Source: an uncultured Prevotella sp. (lineage in GTDB: Bacteria; Bacteroidota; Bacteroidia; Bacteroidales; Bacteroidaceae). From it: 64,000 bases of DNA. Each line of letters begins with the position of its first letter. Position 1 is the first letter of the stretch. Shown here in pieces: positions 55,207 to 63,123 of the stretch. The translations under genes and the position numbers were made by a program. The notes under the pieces were generated by a model, which did no database searches, was not told where the DNA came from, and worked only from the letters and a program-made list of their open reading frames with translations. Location of the stretch: contig CALUKU010000008.1 in NCBI GenBank assembly GCA_944321295.1, positions 1-64,000 of the forward strand. The letters are read 5' to 3'.

Positions 55207-56109
55207 ATGAAGTTTTTCACAAAAGAGGTAAAGATAGCTTTGGTTGCGATATGCGGTTTGGTGGTTCTCTTTTTCGGAATGAATTTCCTTAAAGGGCTTA
55301 ACCTCTTCTCGTCGGCAACCAAGTATTACATATCTTTTAAGGACATAAGCGGCCTCTCGGCGTCGAGTCCTATCTATGCCGACGGTTACCAGGTGGGCGT
55401 AGTCAGGGGGATAATGTACAACTATAATCGTGAAGGCGACATCATGGTTGAGGCCGAGCTTGACGAGCAGCTGCGCATACCCAAGGGCAGCAGCGCCGAG
55501 ATTGTGAGCGACATGCTCGGCAACGTGAAGGTGAACCTCTTGCTCGCCACCAATCCGCGTGAGCGCATCATGCCCGGCGAAACAATCCAGGGAGGAATCA
55601 ACGACGGAGCGTTGGGCAAGATGAAGGACATGATTCCCACGCTGATGCAAATCCTGCCGAAAGTAGACTCTATTGTGACTAACCTGAACGTGCTGCTTTC
55701 TAATCCGGCTTTGGCTCAGTCGTTGCAGAACGTTGAAACCATGACGGGCAACCTTACGGTCACCACCCGGAGGCTTAACAACCTGCTTGCAGGTCTTGAG
55801 GGCAGCGTCCCGGGCATGATAAGCCGCACTGACAGCGTGCTTGACAATGCCAACATGCTGGCGAAAAACATCAATAAGATTGACGTTGCCGGAACAATCG
55901 CGCGTGTGGACGAAACACTTGACAACGTGAAGCAGTTCACGGAGCAGCTTAACAGCAACCAAGGTTCGCTGGGATTGCTCATGCGTGACCCCTCGCTTTA
56001 CAACAACCTGAACAGCACCATGCGCTCTGCCGACTCGCTGCTGATTGACCTCAAGGCCCATCCGAAGCGCTACGTCCACTTCTCACTGTTCGGAAGGAAG
56101 GATAATTAA
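55207..56109 (+). CDS. MlaD/MCE-family lipid transport protein
   Basis: A 300-residue membrane-anchored protein with one N-terminal helix (VKIALVAICGLVVLFFGMNFL) and a single MCE domain (about 38-117, YYISFKDISGLSASSPIYADGYQVGVV). Such proteins form hexameric rings that carry phospholipids between inner and outer membranes with an ABC transporter. C-terminal helices (NLNVLLSNPALAQSLQ..LNNLLAGLEG) are typical of the needle-forming subtypes. The transporter partner genes mlaE and mlaF are not in the window. It probably shares an operon with the amidase. Confidence 0.85.
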   Translation: MKFFTKEVKIALVAICGLVVLFFGMNFLKGLNLFSSATKYYISFKDISGLSASSPIYADGYQVGVVRGIMYNYNREGDIMVEAELDEQLRIPKGSSAEIVSDMLGNVKVNLLLATNPRERIMPGETIQGGINDGALGKMKDMIPTLMQILPKVDSIVTNLNVLLSNPALAQSLQNVETMTGNLTVTTRRLNNLLAGLEGSVPGMISRTDSVLDNANMLAKNINKIDVAGTIARVDETLDNVKQFTEQLNSNQGSLGLLMRDPSLYNNLNSTMRSADSLLIDLKAHPKRYVHFSLFGRKDN

Positions 56110-56166
56110 GCTGAAAAACAGATTGTCGGAAGTTTTGTCTTAATTTAAAAACAATCTAAATAGTAG

Positions 56167-56194
56167 CGGCGTCCGTTTACGGGCGCCGTTTTTT
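56167..56194 (+). terminator. Terminator after the mlaD-like gene
   Basis: Stem CGGCGTCCGT/ACGGGCGCCG (one G-T pair) at 56167-56188, then TTTTTTC. Confidence 0.8.
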
Positions 56195-56485
56195 CGGAAG
56201 TTGTTTATTTACACAACTTTCCGTCTTTTCTGCCCTGTTTCGGAATGAATTTCCGAGTTTTTGGCATTTCCCGTGTAATGCGTTATTGTTCAGGCAGTTG
56301 TATATATGCAAGTGCCCGTGTCTGATTGGTGTTGCAATGATGTTGCATAAAGTGCCTTTTTACTGATATTTACGCACGTTGACGCATGCTTGAAGAAAAA
56401 TGCCGGTTTGCCTATCTCGATTATTTTTACGAAATTTGCACACGCTTACTTAAAGAGTCGAAAGACATAATACCATAATATATCT
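56195..56485. other. Gap upstream of dnaA
   Basis: About 290 bp of AT-rich DNA without a gene. It has an imperfect IR GGAAGTTGT..ACAACTTTCC (56197-56223) but no cluster of DnaA boxes, so I do not call an origin here. Confidence 0.5.
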
Positions 56486-57898
56486 ATGACAGATACCCCA
56501 AAAGTTCTTTGGGACAAATGCCTTTTGCTGATAAAGGAGAATGTCTCGGAACAGCAATTCAACGCATGGTTCAAGCCGATCGCATTCGAATCGTTCAACG
56601 AAGCGGGTAGGGCGCTTATACTTCAGGTGCCCAGCAACTTCTTCGTTGAATACCTCGAGGAGAACTATGTGGGATTGTTGAATAAGGTGCTTACAAAATA
56701 TTTTGGTACTGGTCTGCGCTTGAGTTACCGCATTATGGTCGACAAGACGCATGACCTGACGCAGCAGATTGAGCCTGAACCGGTGGCCGACATCGACAAG
56801 ACAACCAAGCGGACGACGCGTATCAACCAGTCGCCGTCGACGCTTGACGCCGCCGTTCCGCAGGACATAGACTCGCAACTCGACCCTCGCCACACGTTCT
56901 CGAACTATATTGAAGGCGACAGCAATAAGCTTCCGCGTTCCGTTGGATTGTCAATCGCTGAACATCCGAAGTCAACTCAGTTTAACCCGATGTTCATTTA
57001 CGGCCCTTCCGGATGTGGAAAGACCCACCTTATCAACGCCATCGGCGTGCGTACTAAGGAGCTTTATCCGCAGAAAAGGGTGCTGTATGTCAGCGCAAGG
57101 CTGTTCCAGGTGCAGTACACTGACTCCGTATTGAAGAATTGTACGAACGATTTCATAAACTTCTATCAGACTATCGACATGCTCATCGTTGACGACATTC
57201 AGGAATGGGTGTCGGCTGCGAGGACGCAGGAAACGTTCTTCTATATCTTTAATCATCTTTTCCGTAACGGCAAGAGGATAATTCTTGCGTGCGACAGGCC
57301 GCCCGTTGACCTGCAGGGCATGAGCGACCGCCTGCTGACACGTTTCAGTTGCGGACTTATAGCCGAGCTTGAGAAGCCGAACATACAGCTCTGCATCGAC
57401 ATCTTGAACAGCAAGATTAAGCGTGACGGACTAAGTATTCCGTCGGAAGTGGTGGAGTTCATTGCCCAGACGGCTAACGGAAGCGTGCGTGACTTGGAAG
57501 GCGTAATCAACTCTCTGCTGGCATTCTCTGTGGTGTATAACTGCAAGATAGACATGCGTTTGGCCGAGAGGGTGATTAAGAGGGCCGTCAAGATTGACGA
57601 CGAACCTTTGACTATAGACGACATTCTTGAAACGGTTTGCAACCACTTCAACGTTTCTACGGCTGCCGTAACAGGCCGTAGCCGTAAGCGCGATTACGTT
57701 GTGGCGCGCCAAGTGTCGATGTATCTTGCGCAGAAATACACTAAAATGCCGGCTTCGAGGATAGGTAAGCTTGTAGGAGGACGCGACCATTCGACGGTGA
57801 TACACAGCTGCACGCAGATTGAGAACAGGATGAAGATTGACAAGCTGTTCTGCAGCGAGATTCAAAGCATTGAGAATTCGTTTAAGCTTAAGAGATAA
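56486..57898 (+). CDS. dnaA: Chromosomal replication initiator DnaA
   Basis: A 470-residue DnaA, which melts the origin and loads the helicase. Seen: domain I (LWDKCLLLIKENVSEQQFNAWFKPI), linker domain II (about 95-140), AAA+ domain with Walker A GPSGCGKTH (about 173-181), Walker B LIVDDIQEW, sensor SDRLLTRF, and domain IV with the DnaA-box-binding GGRDHSTVIHSC. Normal length. dnaN, recF and rpmH are not nearby, which is common in Bacteroidetes. The stop codon lies within the terminator palindrome. Confidence 0.95.
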   Translation: MTDTPKVLWDKCLLLIKENVSEQQFNAWFKPIAFESFNEAGRALILQVPSNFFVEYLEENYVGLLNKVLTKYFGTGLRLSYRIMVDKTHDLTQQIEPEPVADIDKTTKRTTRINQSPSTLDAAVPQDIDSQLDPRHTFSNYIEGDSNKLPRSVGLSIAEHPKSTQFNPMFIYGPSGCGKTHLINAIGVRTKELYPQKRVLYVSARLFQVQYTDSVLKNCTNDFINFYQTIDMLIVDDIQEWVSAARTQETFFYIFNHLFRNGKRIILACDRPPVDLQGMSDRLLTRFSCGLIAELEKPNIQLCIDILNSKIKRDGLSIPSEVVEFIAQTANGSVRDLEGVINSLLAFSVVYNCKIDMRLAERVIKRAVKIDDEPLTIDDILETVCNHFNVSTAAVTGRSRKRDYVVARQVSMYLAQKYTKMPASRIGKLVGGRDHSTVIHSCTQIENRMKIDKLFCSEIQSIENSFKLKR

Positions 57899-57933
57899 CA
57901 AAAGGGCTGGCACCGCGGTGCCAGCCCTTTTGT
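57898..57933. terminator. Terminator overlapping the dnaA stop codon
   Basis: A perfect 36-bp palindrome (57898-57933, half ACAAAAGGGCTGGCACCG) followed by TTTTA; it begins at the last base of the dnaA stop codon. Confidence 0.85.
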
Positions 57934-57945
57934 TTTATGCCGTAA

Positions 57946-57971
57946 GCCCTGCCGCAGAGCAGGGCTTTTTT
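57946..57971 (+). terminator. Second terminator after dnaA
   Basis: GCCCTG/CAGGGC stem with an 8-nt loop and six T, directly after the first terminator. Confidence 0.7.
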
Positions 57972-57980
57972 GTTTGCAGG

Positions 57981-58877
57981 TCAGTTCATCTTCTCGAAAC
58001 CTTCGCCGAACACGCCATGGCAGAACGTCTGTGAAACCATTGCCTTGGGGTCGATAATCTTGATTGTGTTGAGTATGTCGTGCGATTCGTACTTGCGCGC
58101 GAGCACAATCAGTATGTCGGTTTCATTCTTAGAATACCATCCCTTGCCGGGGATGACGGTCACGCCGCGGTGTATCTTGTTGTTGATTACGTCGGCAATC
58201 TTGTCGTGCTCTTTTGAGATGATGATGAACTGCATCGTCTGTTTCGAGCCGTTCACGACGTAGTCGCAGGCGTAGCTGTAAATCAGGGTGAAGGCTATAC
58301 CGTAAACGATCGGCTCCATGCTGTGGAACAGGAAGTAAGACGAACCGATGATACAGGTGTCGATAAGCTGTATGGCGCGTCCGAAGTTCATGTGCATGTA
58401 CTTGTTGAGCATGACGATGAGGATGTCCGTGCCGCCCGTTGAGCCGTTGTGCGAGTAGATTATGCCGAGGCCGGCGCCGCAGAGCACGCTACCGATGAGC
58501 AGGTGCATGAACTTGTCTTCGCCTGCCGTCACCATGGGGTAGGCTTCGAAGATGGGCTGGAAGACGCCGATCATGGTCGAAAGGATTGTTACACCGATGA
58601 TGGTGCGCACTACGAACTGCCGTCCGAGCGTTCGGAAGGCTATGAGCACCATGATGATGTTGATACTCCAGATGGATATTGCCGGGGGTATCTTAAAGCC
58701 GTAGAACAGAAGTGCGGCGATACCTGACGCGCCTCCCATGACGATTTGGTCGGGAAGGATGAACGCCGTGTAGCCGAATGAATACAACAATACTCCCATG
58801 CAGATGAAAATAAGGTCTTTAAGACCCTGTCTTTTCAGTTTGACATGGATGTGCGTCAAATCAGAGATTTTGTTCAT
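57981..58877 (-). CDS. YitT-family membrane protein (DUF161/DUF2179)
   Basis: A 298-residue inner-membrane protein of the YitT family; the family is widespread but its role is not established. Seen: about five N-terminal helices (FICMGVLLYSFGYTAFILPDQIVMGGASGIAALLFY), GSVLCGAGLGIIYSHNGSTGGTDILIVMLNKY and a C-terminal cytoplasmic DUF2179 domain (KQTMQFIIISKEHDKIADVINNKIHRGVTVIPGKGWYS). Start ATG 58877, chosen because the promoter box at 58910-58903 lies just upstream and rules out the longer frame to 58937. Confidence 0.85.
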   Translation of the reverse strand: MNKISDLTHIHVKLKRQGLKDLIFICMGVLLYSFGYTAFILPDQIVMGGASGIAALLFYGFKIPPAISIWSINIIMVLIAFRTLGRQFVVRTIIGVTILSTMIGVFQPIFEAYPMVTAGEDKFMHLLIGSVLCGAGLGIIYSHNGSTGGTDILIVMLNKYMHMNFGRAIQLIDTCIIGSSYFLFHSMEPIVYGIAFTLIYSYACDYVVNGSKQTMQFIIISKEHDKIADVINNKIHRGVTVIPGKGWYSKNETDILIVLARKYESHDILNTIKIIDPKAMVSQTFCHGVFGEGFEKMN

Positions 58878-58902
58878 AACGTGTGTTTTTTGTATTTTTT
58901 TG

Positions 58903-58910
58903 CAAAGATA
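58903..58910 (-). promoter_or_regulatory. Minus-strand -7 box for the YitT gene
   Basis: TATCTTTG (58910-58903), exact TAnnTTTG fit, about 26 bp before ATG 58877. Confidence 0.65.
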
Positions 58911-58985
58911 GTGTAAACCGCGGATAATGCAAAACAAAGTCGTTTGTTTTTTATTGCCTCGTCGTAACTTGTTTCATAAAATGCA

Positions 58986-59064
58986 GAAGGCGGCCTTTCG
59001 GGCTCCAAAAGGTTACCTTTCAGCCTTTAAAAGACGGCCTTTTACGAGCCGAAAGCTTACCTTT
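58986..59064 (+). repeat. Phased palindrome array F (4 units, 22-bp period)
   Basis: Units at 58986, 59008, 59030 and 59052: GAAGGCGGCCTTT, AAAGGTTACCTTT, AAAGACGGCCTTT, AAAGCTTACCTTT, exactly 22 bp apart; right flank CGCTGACTGTCAGCAGG..TTACG. It lies in the gap between the YitT gene and the methyltransferase gene. Confidence 0.85.
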
Positions 59065-59183
59065 GCAACGCCGCTGACTGTCAGCAGGTTACGTTGTGCT
59101 GCCGCTATGCCGCGAAACCTTATTATTATTGTCTTGCCGTAACATTTAAATAAGGATTTATTCCGTATTCGGGAAACTTTTAA

Positions 59184-59323
59184 TATCTTTGCATAAGATA
59201 AGCTGCGTTCGGCAACCAGTAAGCAAGCTTACGTTGCACTCGTTGGCGTTATCTTTGCATAAGATAAGCTGCGCTCGGGAATTAGTAAGCAAGCTTACAT
59301 TCCTCTCGTTTGCATTATCTCTG
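59184..59323 (+). promoter_or_regulatory. Three -7 boxes in tandem 66-bp repeats
   Basis: TATCTTTG at 59184-59191, TATCTTTG at 59250-59257 and the degenerate TATCTCTG at 59316-59323, exactly 66 bp apart. Each full repeat also carries GCATAAGATAAGCTGCG and the palindrome GTAAGCAAGCTTAC. They probably drive the methyltransferase through a long leader. Confidence 0.6.
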
Positions 59324-59479
59324 CATCAAAGTATTAACATTTAGATATTTGAGTAAAAAACAGAAAGATATTTTATTTAAGACATATTAATTAACAAGAA
59401 GCATTCGCTATTATTTCGCGTTTAGCCAAGAGCCTCGGAAACTCATTTGGAATAAAAAGCACGGAAATAATTAGTGACA

Positions 59480-59664
59480 GGTGTCCCGTATTGGTACCCT
59501 CGTTCAATCAATAAGGCAATGCACACGCAATGGCGTGATGCGTTCTTATGATTGACCGGGGTTCCAATCCGAGGCCACCCCGTGCTAAACGCGGTAAGAA
59601 TGACATCACGCCATTCTTATATGCGTCGGCGGATTGATAGTCTATGCTTGTAAACTATCAATCG
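59480..59664 (+). ncRNA. Structured leader before the methyltransferase
   Basis: No ORF. It contains many nested complements: GATTGATAGT/ACTATCAATC (59633-59664), TAAGAATG/CATTCTTA (about 59595-59619), AATGGCGTGATG against CATCACGCCATT, and GTTCAATCA against TGATTGAC. It may fold into a multi-branched RNA controlling the methyltransferase, or hold operator sites. Confidence 0.4.
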
Positions 59665-59666
59665 CC

Positions 59667-60734
59667 ATGGCAAACAAAAACCTTAATGCGGCTAAGCGTG
59701 CGAAGAAGGATGAGTTTTACACGCAGCTTGCCGACATAGAGCGTGAGTTGCAGCATTATTGGCCCCACTTCAGGGGAAAGACCGTGCTGTGCAACTGCGA
59801 CGACCCTTACGAGAGTAATTTCTTTAAGTATTTCGCTCTGCTTTTCAACCGGCTCGGGCTGAAAAAGCTCATTTGCACGTGTTATAACGGCTCGCCCGTG
59901 CAGGGCAACGAGCTGCCGATATTGTTCAAGTGGGAAGACGATGAGCCGAAGAAGATAGCGTACAAGGTGGAGATAACCGAGGTGAAAGACCTTAACGGCG
60001 ACGGAGCCGTTGACCTGTCAGACGTGCGCTACCTGCTGCAAAACGACAGGAACGTCATCTCAACGCTCGAAACGGGCGACTTCCGTTCGCCCGAATGTAT
60101 CGCCCTGCTCGGCGAGGCGGACGTCGTTGTTACCAATCCGCCATTCTCTTTGTTCCGTGAATACATTGCCCAATTGGTTGAGTACGGCAAGAAGTTCATA
60201 ATAGTAGGTCATCAGAACGCCATAACATACAAAGAGGTTTTTCCTCTGATAAAAGAAAACAAGGTGTGGCTCGGCTATGGGTTTAAGGGGGCTGCCGCGC
60301 ATTTCTTTTCGCCTTATGAAGACGTGGCGACGGCCGGCGACCATCGTGACAATATGATTAGGGTGTCTGGTGTCAACTGGTTTACTAATCTTGAGATACC
60401 TAAGCGTAATGAGGAACTTGATTTGGTGTGCCGCTATTCGCCGGAGGCATACCCGAAGTATGACAATTATGATGCAATAGAGGTTGGCAAAACTGCTGAT
60501 ATTCCTTATGATTATAAGGGCATTATGGGTGTTCCCATCACCTTTCTTGATAAGTATTGCCCAAGTCAATTTGAAATAGTATGGCAGGCAAGCGGTAACA
60601 CTCGCGCTTCCGCTCCTAAAGACGTGTTAAGAGATGTCGGGTATGTCATTCATCCGGACGACCGTGGTGGCTGTGGCATTGTAAAAGGCAAAAGGATATA
60701 CAGCCGGATTTTAATCCGCAACAGGCATGCTTGA
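59667..60734 (+). CDS. EcoRI-type adenine-specific DNA methyltransferase
   Basis: A 355-residue adenine methyltransferase resembling the EcoRI methylase family. Seen: MANKNLNAAKRAKKDEFYTQLADIERELQHY at the N terminus and catalytic motif IV VVVTNPPFSLFREY (about 153-166). Between them, residues 108-119 read DLNGDGAVDLSD, an EF-hand/dockerin-like calcium loop. Start ATG 59667; the upstream frame from 59634 lies in the leader hairpin. It is followed 40 bp later by a DUF262-HNH nuclease on the same strand, forming a restriction-modification-like pair. Confidence 0.8.
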   Translation: MANKNLNAAKRAKKDEFYTQLADIERELQHYWPHFRGKTVLCNCDDPYESNFFKYFALLFNRLGLKKLICTCYNGSPVQGNELPILFKWEDDEPKKIAYKVEITEVKDLNGDGAVDLSDVRYLLQNDRNVISTLETGDFRSPECIALLGEADVVVTNPPFSLFREYIAQLVEYGKKFIIVGHQNAITYKEVFPLIKENKVWLGYGFKGAAAHFFSPYEDVATAGDHRDNMIRVSGVNWFTNLEIPKRNEELDLVCRYSPEAYPKYDNYDAIEVGKTADIPYDYKGIMGVPITFLDKYCPSQFEIVWQASGNTRASAPKDVLRDVGYVIHPDDRGGCGIVKGKRIYSRILIRNRHA

Positions 60735-60774
60735 CTCTTGAAATTTTTATTCACATAAATCTAACGAATTGCTT

Positions 60775-61899
60775 ATGATGACGATAAAGCAAATTGAGGT
60801 TACGGTCGGTGAAATCGTTAACGGCTACGTCAATAACGACGAACTCGGCGTGCGCGGCTATGGCGGCAGGCTCGACATACGCCCGCCTTACCAGCGCGAA
60901 TTTATATATAACGAAAAGGAACAGCAGGCTGTGATAACCACCGTGCTTAACGGTTATCCGCTCAACGTGATGTATTGGGTCAGGCGGAGCGACGATGCCG
61001 AATGTCCTTACGAGGTGATGGACGGTCAGCAGCGCACGTTGTCGCTATGCCAGTATGTGGCGGGAAAGTTCTCTTATGACTTTAAGAACTTCTTCAACCA
61101 GCCTGAAGACATAAAGAAGAAAATATTGGATTACAGGCTCACCGTCTACGTATGCGAGGGCGAACCGTCGGAGAAGTTAGAGTGGTTTAAGACGATAAAC
61201 ATTGCAGGCAAGCCGCTCAACGAGCAGGAAATCAACAACGCCGTCTACGCAGGCCCGTTCGTTTCAGACGCCAAGCGCCATTTCTCAAAATCAACATGCG
61301 GCGCTTACCGTCTGGGTAAAGACCTTGTTACGGGCACGCCCATCAGGCAGGATTTCTTGAAGAAGGCGCTCGAATGGATGGCCGCCCACGAAACCCGGCA
61401 GGGCCGTAGGCAAAGCATAGTGGGATATATGGCCGAACATCAGCACGACCCTAACGCCAACAACCTGTGGACATACTACCAGAACGTGCTCAACTGGGCG
61501 ATAACCAACTTTGACCCTTCTAAGTTTAAGAAGATAATGAAGGGGCTCGACTGGGCCATGCTTTATGACCGCTACCACGACAGCACGCTCGACACCGCCG
61601 CCATGGCGCGCCGCATATCGGCGCTGATGCGCGACGACGAAATACAGCGCAAGCAGGGCATTATTCCTTACGTGCTTACCGGCGACGAGCACTGGCTTGA
61701 CCTGCGGGCCTTCCCGGAGGACATGAAACTGGCCGTATGGGAGGAGCAGGGGCACGTCTGCCCGCTGTGTAAGAGGGAGTTCGACTTCGAGTTCATGGAG
61801 GGCGACCATATCACGCCGTGGCGCGACGGCGGCCGCACGGTGAAGGAAAACTGCCAAATGCTCTGTCGCGAGTGTAACAGGCGCAAGGCGGCCAGGTGA
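60775..61899 (+). CDS. DUF262 and HNH endonuclease-like protein
   Basis: A 374-residue two-domain protein. The N-terminal DUF262 domain carries IRPPYQREFIYNEKEQQAVITTVLNGYPLNVMYW and the nucleotide-linked DGQQR motif (residues 83-87 area). The C-terminal HNH domain has CPLCKREFDFEFMEGDHITPWRDGG..NCQMLCRECNRRK, with two CxxC pairs holding zinc and the catalytic His. DUF262-HNH proteins (GmrSD-like) are often phage-restriction nucleases. The start ATG 60775 follows the methyltransferase by 40 bp. Inference: the two are a modification and restriction pair. Terminator downstream at 61925-61969. Confidence 0.8.
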   Translation: MMTIKQIEVTVGEIVNGYVNNDELGVRGYGGRLDIRPPYQREFIYNEKEQQAVITTVLNGYPLNVMYWVRRSDDAECPYEVMDGQQRTLSLCQYVAGKFSYDFKNFFNQPEDIKKKILDYRLTVYVCEGEPSEKLEWFKTINIAGKPLNEQEINNAVYAGPFVSDAKRHFSKSTCGAYRLGKDLVTGTPIRQDFLKKALEWMAAHETRQGRRQSIVGYMAEHQHDPNANNLWTYYQNVLNWAITNFDPSKFKKIMKGLDWAMLYDRYHDSTLDTAAMARRISALMRDDEIQRKQGIIPYVLTGDEHWLDLRAFPEDMKLAVWEEQGHVCPLCKREFDFEFMEGDHITPWRDGGRTVKENCQMLCRECNRRKAAR

Positions 61900-61924
61900 C
61901 CCTAGCCCGCACGGCTGACACGCA

Positions 61925-61969
61925 GAGGCGGCTGCCGCGTCCGTAAAAAACGTGACGGGCAGCCGCCTC
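61925..61969. terminator. Bidirectional terminator
   Basis: A 12-bp perfect stem GAGGCGGCTGCC/GGCAGCCGCCTC (61925-61936, 61958-61969) between the convergent nuclease and PepSY-like genes. Confidence 0.7.
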
Positions 61970-62022
61970 AGGTCATGTCAAATCATTCAAAATTAAAAGT
62001 TATTATGCAACTAACACGTTCT

Positions 62023-62469
62023 TTAGTCTATGTCGATTACGTTGAACTTGTCGTCGAAGGTCACCTCGATGTAGTTTGACAGCTTCACTTCATACTCTTC
62101 GTCGTCACGTTCTATCTCGAGTATTCTGCAGTCGGGATAGTTCGCCTTTATGTAGCGTGCTATCTGCGCGGGCACGAGCGAGGCAGGGACGGCCGAGCGT
62201 TTGCACTTCACCTCCTCCCACCGGCCTTTCCCGTCGAACTCAATCTTCTCGCCGTTGGTGAAGATTACGGTGTACGTCTTGCTGAACAGTTCTGACTCCA
62301 CCTTGGCTATCGACACCTTGTGGCCCGGGAAGTGCGTCATTATCGTCTGCCTCGCCGCCGCCGGCAGCTGGCTTAGCGTAATGGCCTTCTCGTCGCCCGT
62401 GTTGGCTGCCGCCGGCACGGCCGTGAGCAAGAGCGCCGCTATGGCGATGGTTTTTACGATGGAGTTCAT
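62023..62469 (-). CDS. PepSY-like periplasmic protein (1)
   Basis: A 148-residue exported protein with a signal peptide (about 1-21, SIVKTIAIAALLLTAVPAAA) and two PepSY-like repeats: LPAAARQTIMTHFPGHKVSIAKVESE..YTVIFTNGEKIEFDGKGRWEEVKC and VPASLVPAQIARYIKANYPDCRILEIERDDEEYEVKLSNYIEVTFD. Members of this family (PepSY-like, DUF2874) are periplasmic and may bind ligands or inhibit peptidases. About 45% like the next gene upstream by eye, so they are tandem paralogues. Same strand as the histidine kinase. Confidence 0.8.
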   Translation of the reverse strand: MNSIVKTIAIAALLLTAVPAAANTGDEKAITLSQLPAAARQTIMTHFPGHKVSIAKVESELFSKTYTVIFTNGEKIEFDGKGRWEEVKCKRSAVPASLVPAQIARYIKANYPDCRILEIERDDEEYEVKLSNYIEVTFDDKFNVIDID

Positions 62470-62562
62470 TGTTCAGGAGGGTGTTGATGGTGTGCCTAAA
62501 AATTCAGTTCTCTGTTCAGCCCCGTCCCCGTGCCTTGGCGTCGGGGATGGGGCCGTGCGGTG

Positions 62563-63012
62563 TCAGTCGTCGATGTCGACTACCTGGAAGTGCTTGTTGA
62601 ACGTCACCTCAAGCCTGTTTGACAATTTCACCTCATAGCGGTTGTCGTCTTTCTCGATCTGGAGGATTTTCGTTCCCGGGTAAGTGGCTTTTACGTACTG
62701 TGAGATTTTCGCCGGAACGAGCGCCGCGGGCACTGACGACATCTTGCAGTCTATCTCCGTCCAGTTGCCGTTGCGGTCAAACTCAATCTTCTCTCCGTTG
62801 TTGAACACTACGTCGTAGCTCTTCTCGAACAAGCCTGTTTCCTGCTTGGCCAGTGCCACGGTCTTCTTTGCGAAGTGCTTCTTTATCATTTGTTGCGCCG
62901 CTACTGGCAGCTGTGTTACGTTTACGGGCTTGTCGTTGTCGGCATAAGCGCTCACTTGGAACGTAACGAGGCAAACTAATGCCATAACCGATGTGATGAT
63001 AATCCTTTTCAT
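62563..63012 (-). CDS. PepSY-like periplasmic protein (2)
   Basis: A 149-residue paralogue of the gene at 62023. Signal peptide MKRIIITSVMALVCLVTFQVSA; repeats TQLPVAAQQMIKKHFAKKTVALAKQETGLFEKSYDVVFNNGEKIEFDRNGNWTEIDC and VPAALVPAKISQYVKATYPGTKILQIEKDDNRYEVKLSN. The start is ATG 63012 because it opens the signal peptide; the longer frame from 63066 runs into the promoter. A near-consensus -7 box (CATCTTTG, 63071-63064) lies upstream. Expression may be controlled by the adjacent histidine kinase and its partner outside the window. Confidence 0.8.
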   Translation of the reverse strand: MKRIIITSVMALVCLVTFQVSAYADNDKPVNVTQLPVAAQQMIKKHFAKKTVALAKQETGLFEKSYDVVFNNGEKIEFDRNGNWTEIDCKMSSVPAALVPAKISQYVKATYPGTKILQIEKDDNRYEVKLSNRLEVTFNKHFQVVDIDD

Positions 63013-63063
63013 AATCTTTGCGTTTTTAGGGTTAATATTCATTTTACTTTGTTTTTTCTGTTG

Positions 63064-63071
63064 CAAAGATG
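63064..63071 (-). promoter_or_regulatory. Minus-strand -7 box before PepSY-like gene 2
   Basis: CATCTTTG (63071-63064), one base from TAnnTTTG, about 52 bp before ATG 63012; it also rules out translation from 63066. Confidence 0.4.
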
Positions 63072-63123
63072 TTACACGTTTCTGAAAAGAATCTGAAAAT
63101 ACCGGGAATGTTTCGGCTTTTAA

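Noticed and set aside
56195..56485. Origin of replication upstream of dnaA
   Set aside because: No cluster of TTATNCACA boxes is present; one imperfect repeat is not enough.
59540..59575. tRNA-like T-arm GGTTCCAATCC
   Set aside because: No acceptor stem or anticodon arm can be placed around it, so it is not a tRNA gene.
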